Made by a program: the position numbers and the translations under genes. Positions 60,144 through 64,000 of a stretch of 64,000 nucleotides of DNA are shown here, one piece after another. The stretch's first letter is position 1. Every line of letters begins with the position of its first letter. Origin of the DNA: Alteromonas sp. CI.11.F.A3 (GTDB taxonomy: Bacteria > Pseudomonadota > Gammaproteobacteria > Enterobacterales > Alteromonadaceae); the NCBI RefSeq assembly GCF_032925565.1, contig NZ_CP136708.1, positions 4,598,913-4,662,912 on the forward strand. The letters are read 5' to 3'. The notes beneath the pieces are model-generated. The model worked only from the letters and a program-made list of their open reading frames with translations. It searched no databases and was not told the origin of the DNA.

Positions 60144-61049
60144 TCATGCAAACAACTGTAATACTAGCGCCTTTAGCCACATTAACCCAGGTTCGCCCTC
60201 TTGATGCTGATGCCAGTACAGATGTGTTTCTAATGCAGGTAAGTCGAATGGCAGTGCCGTGATACTTAGCCTTTCGTCAGCAAGGGCGCTGGCAATGGAG
60301 CCTGGTAAGGTTAACAGTGCATTGGTGTTAGCGGTAACCTCTGCCGCAGCCCGATAGTTTTGACAACGCCATAACGAAGGGCGACTGACGCCAAGTTGCT
60401 GCAGGGCAATCTCTTCTACCGATGCCCCTTTAGTTCTATTCGACACCGTAATATGACGGGCATTTAGGTAAGCCTCTGCACTTAGGCTGTCACGTAAAGC
60501 ATGCTGCGTATTCATCAGAACGGCGTAGTTATCACGGGTTAGCAAACAATGTTCAACTGGCGGCGAAATTGGCCGCCCTATGTCTACCACTAGATGTAAA
60601 TTGCGATTGCTCAAGTCGGCCACCATAGTGTCGCGATTTAATCGCGCACTCACAATTTCAACATTAGGCGCATGTGCTTCAAGCTTGGCCAATAATGCCG
60701 GTAGTACACTAAGCTCTAGCGATTCTTGCATAGCAATAACAAAACGCTGATGGCTGTGAGCTGGGTTAAACGCAGTAAATTCACTTAATGCACGGCGAAT
60801 GTTGGCCAATGCTTCTAAAATTTGAGGTGCCAACCGTTCGCAGGCGGCCGTGGGCAACATATGATTTTTTTCTCGCGCAAATAACGGATCGCCAAGAATT
60901 TCACGAAACCGCCGCATAGCATGACTAACTGCCGATGGCGTAATATGCAGAGACTCCGCAGCATGGGTCATATTGCGTTGTTGCCATAAGGCTTCAAACA
61001 CTTTCAGTAAGTTTAAGTCGAGCTTTTCAAATTGCCGATTATCTTGCAT
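60144..61049 (-). CDS. LysR-family transcriptional regulator
   Basis: A 301-residue LysR regulator with an N-terminal helix-turn-helix (LNLLKVFEALWQQRNMTHAAESLHITPSAVSHAMRRFREILG, positions ~12-55) and a substrate-binding domain of the NodD/LeuO-like type. It is divergent from an acyl-CoA dehydrogenase gene 250 bases away, which may be its target. The ligand is unknown. Confidence 0.9.
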   Translation of the reverse strand: MQDNRQFEKLDLNLLKVFEALWQQRNMTHAAESLHITPSAVSHAMRRFREILGDPLFAREKNHMLPTAACERLAPQILEALANIRRALSEFTAFNPAHSHQRFVIAMQESLELSVLPALLAKLEAHAPNVEIVSARLNRDTMVADLSNRNLHLVVDIGRPISPPVEHCLLTRDNYAVLMNTQHALRDSLSAEAYLNARHITVSNRTKGASVEEIALQQLGVSRPSLWRCQNYRAAAEVTANTNALLTLPGSIASALADERLSITALPFDLPALETHLYWHQHQEGEPGLMWLKALVLQLFA

Positions 61050-61298
61050 AAAGACTTATTCCTTTAGTGCCTAAACCGCTCAGGTCACATGCTACTTAGC
61101 GAACCAGCTTGAATACCGGCATTAGGACTGGTTTTGAGGCCGGTTTTTAATAGCAACATACCATGAATAAAATTCACAATACTGTCGGACTATATTTCAT
61201 TTCATTCATTCTAGTAACTAAACTACGCTATAGCTATCAAATTTGTTAGCCACTGCTTTTAAAGCTTATAGCCTTTTGTTGAGCACCCGAGGATAGTC

Positions 61299-62519
61299 AT
61301 GGATTTTTCGCATAACGATAAAACAAACGCCCTACTCGAAAAACTTGATGCATTTATTGCTGAACATATCGAGCCCATTGAAAATGAAGTTTATGATTTT
61401 CATCATAAAGAGAATCATCACAGTGATTGGAAGAAATGGAAACTACACCCTGGCACCGAGGCGCTAAAACAAAAAGCGCGCGAGGCAGGGTTAGCCAATT
61501 TATTTTTGCCAGATGCTGAACTTGGCAAAGGGTTAACGACGCTTGAATATGCGCCCATGGCTGAGCGTATGGGAAGATTTCTCTTCGCCCCTGAGATATT
61601 TAACTGTAACGCACCAGATACTGGCAACATGGAAGTGCTTTATCACTTCGGGAACGATGACCAAAAAGCCAAGTGGCTTACGCCGTTGCTAGCAGGCGAA
61701 ATACGTTCCGTCTTTGGTATGACTGAGCCTGATGTAGCATCATCTGATGCCACCAACATGGCAGCAACCATTATTGAAGATGGCGATGATGTAGTGATCA
61801 ATGGTAAAAAATGGTGGTCTACTGGTTTAGGTCATCCTAACGCTGCATTCACTATATTCATGGGTTTATCTAACCCTGAAAACGACAAGCACAGCCGCCA
61901 TAGCATGGTGATTGTGCCACTAGATACACCAGGAATTACCATAACCCGAATGCTAGATGCGTATGGCGATTACGATGCCCCTTATGGTCATGGTGAAATG
62001 CATTTTGATAATGTACGGGTAAGTAAAGAAAACCTAGTGATGGGTTTAGGTAAAGGCTTTGCAATTGCTCAAGGCCGCTTAGGCCCAGGTCGAATTCACC
62101 ACTGTATGCGCGCCATCGGCATGGCTGAAAAATCACTTGAACTTGCCCTTAAGCGTGGCCACGAACGAGTCGCATTTGGTAAGCCTATTATCCGCTTAGG
62201 CGGCAACTTAGAGCGTGTTGCTGAAGCACGAATGGCCATAGAGCAAGCCAGACTATTAACTCTTCATGCCGCATGGAAGATAGACAACCTTGGCGTGAAG
62301 CACGCCATGACAGAAATATCTGCCATTAAAGTGGTGGTGCCAAACATGCTGCAATCGGTAGTAGACATGGCACTGCAACTTCATGGTGGTGCTGGTATGT
62401 GTAGCGACTTCCCATTAGCAAGATTTGCCGCAGGCGCTCGCGCACTTCGGTTAGCCGATGGCCCTGATGAAGTACATAAAGGCATGGTGTCACGCATAGA
62501 GCTTAGAAAGTATCAGTAG
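61299..62519 (+). CDS. acyl-CoA dehydrogenase, ACAD10/11-like
   Basis: A 406-residue FAD enzyme of the acyl-CoA dehydrogenase family. Seen: FGMTEPDVASSDATNM (FAD and substrate binding), KWWSTGLGHPNA, GPGRIHHCMRAIGMAEKSLELAL, LHGGAGMCSDFPLARF and ADGPDEVHKG. The last two are typical of the ACAD10/11 branch, which acts on long or branched, sometimes hydroxylated, acyl-CoAs. The precise chain length cannot be told. Single gene, probably controlled by the divergent LysR gene. Confidence 0.9.
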   Translation: MDFSHNDKTNALLEKLDAFIAEHIEPIENEVYDFHHKENHHSDWKKWKLHPGTEALKQKAREAGLANLFLPDAELGKGLTTLEYAPMAERMGRFLFAPEIFNCNAPDTGNMEVLYHFGNDDQKAKWLTPLLAGEIRSVFGMTEPDVASSDATNMAATIIEDGDDVVINGKKWWSTGLGHPNAAFTIFMGLSNPENDKHSRHSMVIVPLDTPGITITRMLDAYGDYDAPYGHGEMHFDNVRVSKENLVMGLGKGFAIAQGRLGPGRIHHCMRAIGMAEKSLELALKRGHERVAFGKPIIRLGGNLERVAEARMAIEQARLLTLHAAWKIDNLGVKHAMTEISAIKVVVPNMLQSVVDMALQLHGGAGMCSDFPLARFAAGARALRLADGPDEVHKGMVSRIELRKYQ

Positions 62520-62523
62520 GTAG

Positions 62524-62572
62524 AACAGCCCTGAGCGGGTAAACAGCCTTGAGCGGATAGACAGCCTTGAGC
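62524..62572 (+). repeat. 18-base tandem repeat, 2.7 copies
   Basis: Units AACAGCCCTGAGCGGGTA, AACAGCCTTGAGCGGATA and a partial GACAGCCTTGAGC follow directly after the acyl-CoA dehydrogenase stop. No function is evident. Confidence 0.8.
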
Positions 62573-62581
62573 ATTAAACAA

Positions 62582-62616
62582 AAAAAGAGGCCCACTTTTC
62601 TAAGTAGGCCTCTTTT
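62582..62616. terminator. bidirectional terminator
   Basis: AAAAAGAGGCC-CACTT pairs with AAGTA-GGCCTCTTTTT with one mismatch, and has A/T runs on both sides. It separates the acyl-CoA dehydrogenase gene (+) from the exported-protein gene (-). Confidence 0.88.
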
Positions 62617-62663
62617 TCTAATTCACTCTTCAGTATTAGGTGTTCAAACGAATGGTGTTTACG

Positions 62664-63197
62664 CTACTCACTGTCTTCGTTCAAACGACTATGAATGAGC
62701 TCAAGTTTGGCAAAACTTTTGTTTAACTCAGGGTTCGTCATGACTAACGCCAACACGTGTTCATAGCTTTCTTCGCGAGTTTGTTTGGTTAAAAATTTAA
62801 CCATTTCGTCGCTAGGTAATCTATTAAAATCAATCCCTATGCCAGTAGACATGGCTTGAATATACATTGCTCGCGCAGTTTTAACATACCGAGGCTCACA
62901 GGTTTTTCTGGCAATTTTACTGCCTATAGGGCGATGATAAGAACAGAGCACGTCAAACTTCGCCACTTCATTTATTTCATGATACATATCCAAAAAATCA
63001 AATTTAGCTTTATCGAATTCACGCTGTAATTGCGGTTTTGTTTTTTGGCCAAGCACTTCAAACTGCTCATACTTTCGAGTTTTATCGTGCTGCGCAAATA
63101 CTGCACTACTAAACAGTAAGGTAACAGCTGTGAATAAACCTGTTAGGTACTTCACGGGGGTGATAGATATAGCGGAAATGGTGTATGACTTCATCAT
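62664..63197 (-). CDS. small exported protein of unknown function
   Basis: A 177-residue protein with a Sec signal peptide ending at SSAVFA. The mature part is helical and charged, with two cysteines (FDVLCSYHRP and KTCEP) that could form a disulfide, and LTKQTREESYEHVLALV near the end. I recognise no family. The start has two adjacent ATGs; the first is used. It is flanked by a terminator and, across about 120 bases, by the ABC permease gene on the same strand. Confidence 0.75.
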   Translation of the reverse strand: MMKSYTISAISITPVKYLTGLFTAVTLLFSSAVFAQHDKTRKYEQFEVLGQKTKPQLQREFDKAKFDFLDMYHEINEVAKFDVLCSYHRPIGSKIARKTCEPRYVKTARAMYIQAMSTGIGIDFNRLPSDEMVKFLTKQTREESYEHVLALVMTNPELNKSFAKLELIHSRLNEDSE

Positions 63198-63319
63198 CTA
63201 TTCCTTTATTGATGTGTTAAACTTAACCTAGCATATGAACAATATTTAAGCAAAAAAGTGGCATCCTTGCATACTTACTACAGCCTGTGCTCCACGCTTT
63301 CTTAGCTACACCTTCTTCT

Positions 63320-64000
63320 TTAGGCCATGCTACCCACTGTGCTTTTGAATCGGCGCAGAGCAATATAGTAAAATGCCCCCCCAATGACAGTTAACGCAAT
63401 AAGTTGAGGGTACACCACACTTAGTCCCGCCCCTCGATACAACACGCCTTGTGATGCCATAACAAAGTGAGTATTAGGCGCAATAAGCATAATGTTTTGA
63501 ATTAAGTCAGGCATGCTTTCTCTTGGTGTTACACCACCAGACAACAACTGAAGCGGTAATAATACTAGAATCAATAAAAGCCCAAACTGCGGCATAGAGC
63601 GCGCGATGGTTGCCATGAATATACCTAAACTACTCACCGCGAACAGGTGAATGGCCACCGCCAGCATAAATAACCACACGTCGCCATTAATGGGAACGCC
63701 CAGTACATATTGAATCACTAAATACACAGACATGAGTGTAGCAAGCCATACCATCAACAATGTAGCGGCAATTTTCGATAGCATAATTTCACTGCTTGAT
63801 ACGGGCATTGCCAATAAGTGCTCTACCGTGCCCCGCTCTTTTTCTCGAATAAGCGCCGCGCCCGAAAGAATAATCGCAATCATGGTCACCGCATTAATGA
63901 GCTCCATCACAGAGCCAAACCAAAAACTTTCTAACGCGGGATTAAACCGTGCGCGCATGATTAAGTCTACAATGTAACTGGTTTCTGATTTATACCCAGC
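63320..64000 (-). CDS. ABC-2 type transporter permease, partial (N-terminus beyond right edge)
   Basis: The frame stays open through the right edge of the window, reading AGYKSETSYIVDL at base 64000, so the N-terminus is missing. About 226 residues are visible with roughly five membrane helices and the ABC-2 marks IREKERGTVEHLLAMPVSSSEIMLSK and LLSGGVTPRESMPD. It resembles YhhJ/YbhR-type permeases of drug or multidrug-like ABC exporters. The ATPase partner is presumably upstream, outside the window. The internal ATG at 63958 is not the true start. Confidence 0.88.
   Translation of the reverse strand, partial: AGYKSETSYIVDLIMRARFNPALESFWFGSVMELINAVTMIAIILSGAALIREKERGTVEHLLAMPVSSSEIMLSKIAATLLMVWLATLMSVYLVIQYVLGVPINGDVWLFMLAVAIHLFAVSSLGIFMATIARSMPQFGLLLILVLLPLQLLSGGVTPRESMPDLIQNIMLIAPNTHFVMASQGVLYRGAGLSVVYPQLIALTVIGGAFYYIALRRFKSTVGSMA

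Noticed and set aside
60059..60262. 67-residue plus-strand ORF
   Set aside because: Overlaps the 3' end of the LysR gene in antisense and lacks protein-like features.

Overview
The window looks like chromosome from a marine gammaproteobacterium close to Alteromonas or a related member of Alteromonadales. The gene order gmk-rpoZ-spoT-(ridA)-trmH-recG-rsmJ, the hemC-hemD-hemX-hemY operon, the Fur-controlled fbp-like iron transporter, the large TonB-dependent receptor and the TPP-riboswitch thi operon all fit this. This assignment comes from gene content only; there is no rRNA or tRNA in the window.

Layout. 1-3885 (-) is one very long open frame running off the left edge: an alpha/beta-hydrolase joined to a STAND-type P-loop NTPase and a long C-terminal region, more A+T-rich than its neighbours and a candidate anti-phage or conflict protein. 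4293-7921 holds a HI0933-type flavoprotein, a DUF2892 protein and a GGDEF-EAL protein. 7945-12341 (-) is an iron ABC transporter operon behind a Fur box. 12757-20671 (-) is the housekeeping block prx-rsmJ-recG-trmH-ridA-spoT-rpoZ-gmk. 20871-26911 has an esterase, a membrane diguanylate cyclase and hemCDXY.

27001-46046 is the most interesting part. On the minus strand are dihydropyrimidinase, an NCS1 nucleobase/hydantoin permease, an N-carbamoyl-amide hydrolase, a CoA-acylating (methyl)malonate-semialdehyde dehydrogenase and an omega-amino acid:pyruvate aminotransferase. These are all the steps of reductive uracil/thymine breakdown after the first one. On the plus strand are a LysR regulator, a RutR-like TetR regulator, a tightly overlapping coenzyme F420 operon (cofG-cofH-cofD-cofC-cofE-npdG), a single F420-type luciferase-like oxidoreductase and a TonB-dependent receptor. 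The usual NAD(P)H dihydropyrimidine dehydrogenase is absent from the locus. RutR-like palindromes (TTTACC-N4-GGTAAA) lie before the hydrolase operon, before cofG and before the receptor. A second palindrome (TTTCAT-N4-ATGAAA) lies before the LysR/aminotransferase genes and before the receptor. I infer one regulon in which F420H2, made and recharged by the cof/npdG genes, drives reduction of the pyrimidine ring by the luciferase-like enzyme.

46118-46548 is a cluster of hairpin-forming repeats, one bounded by near-perfect 25-bp inverted repeats. 46603-53223 is a TPP-riboswitch thi operon (thiC, a thiD-thiE fusion, thiF, thiS, thiG, thiH). 53411-64000 carries a YHYH lipoprotein, a ThrE-type exporter, the YcjX/YcjF pair, an AhpD-like protein, a metallo-beta-lactamase-fold hydrolase, a LysR regulator, an acyl-CoA dehydrogenase, a small exported protein and the C-terminal part of an ABC-2 permease cut by the right edge.
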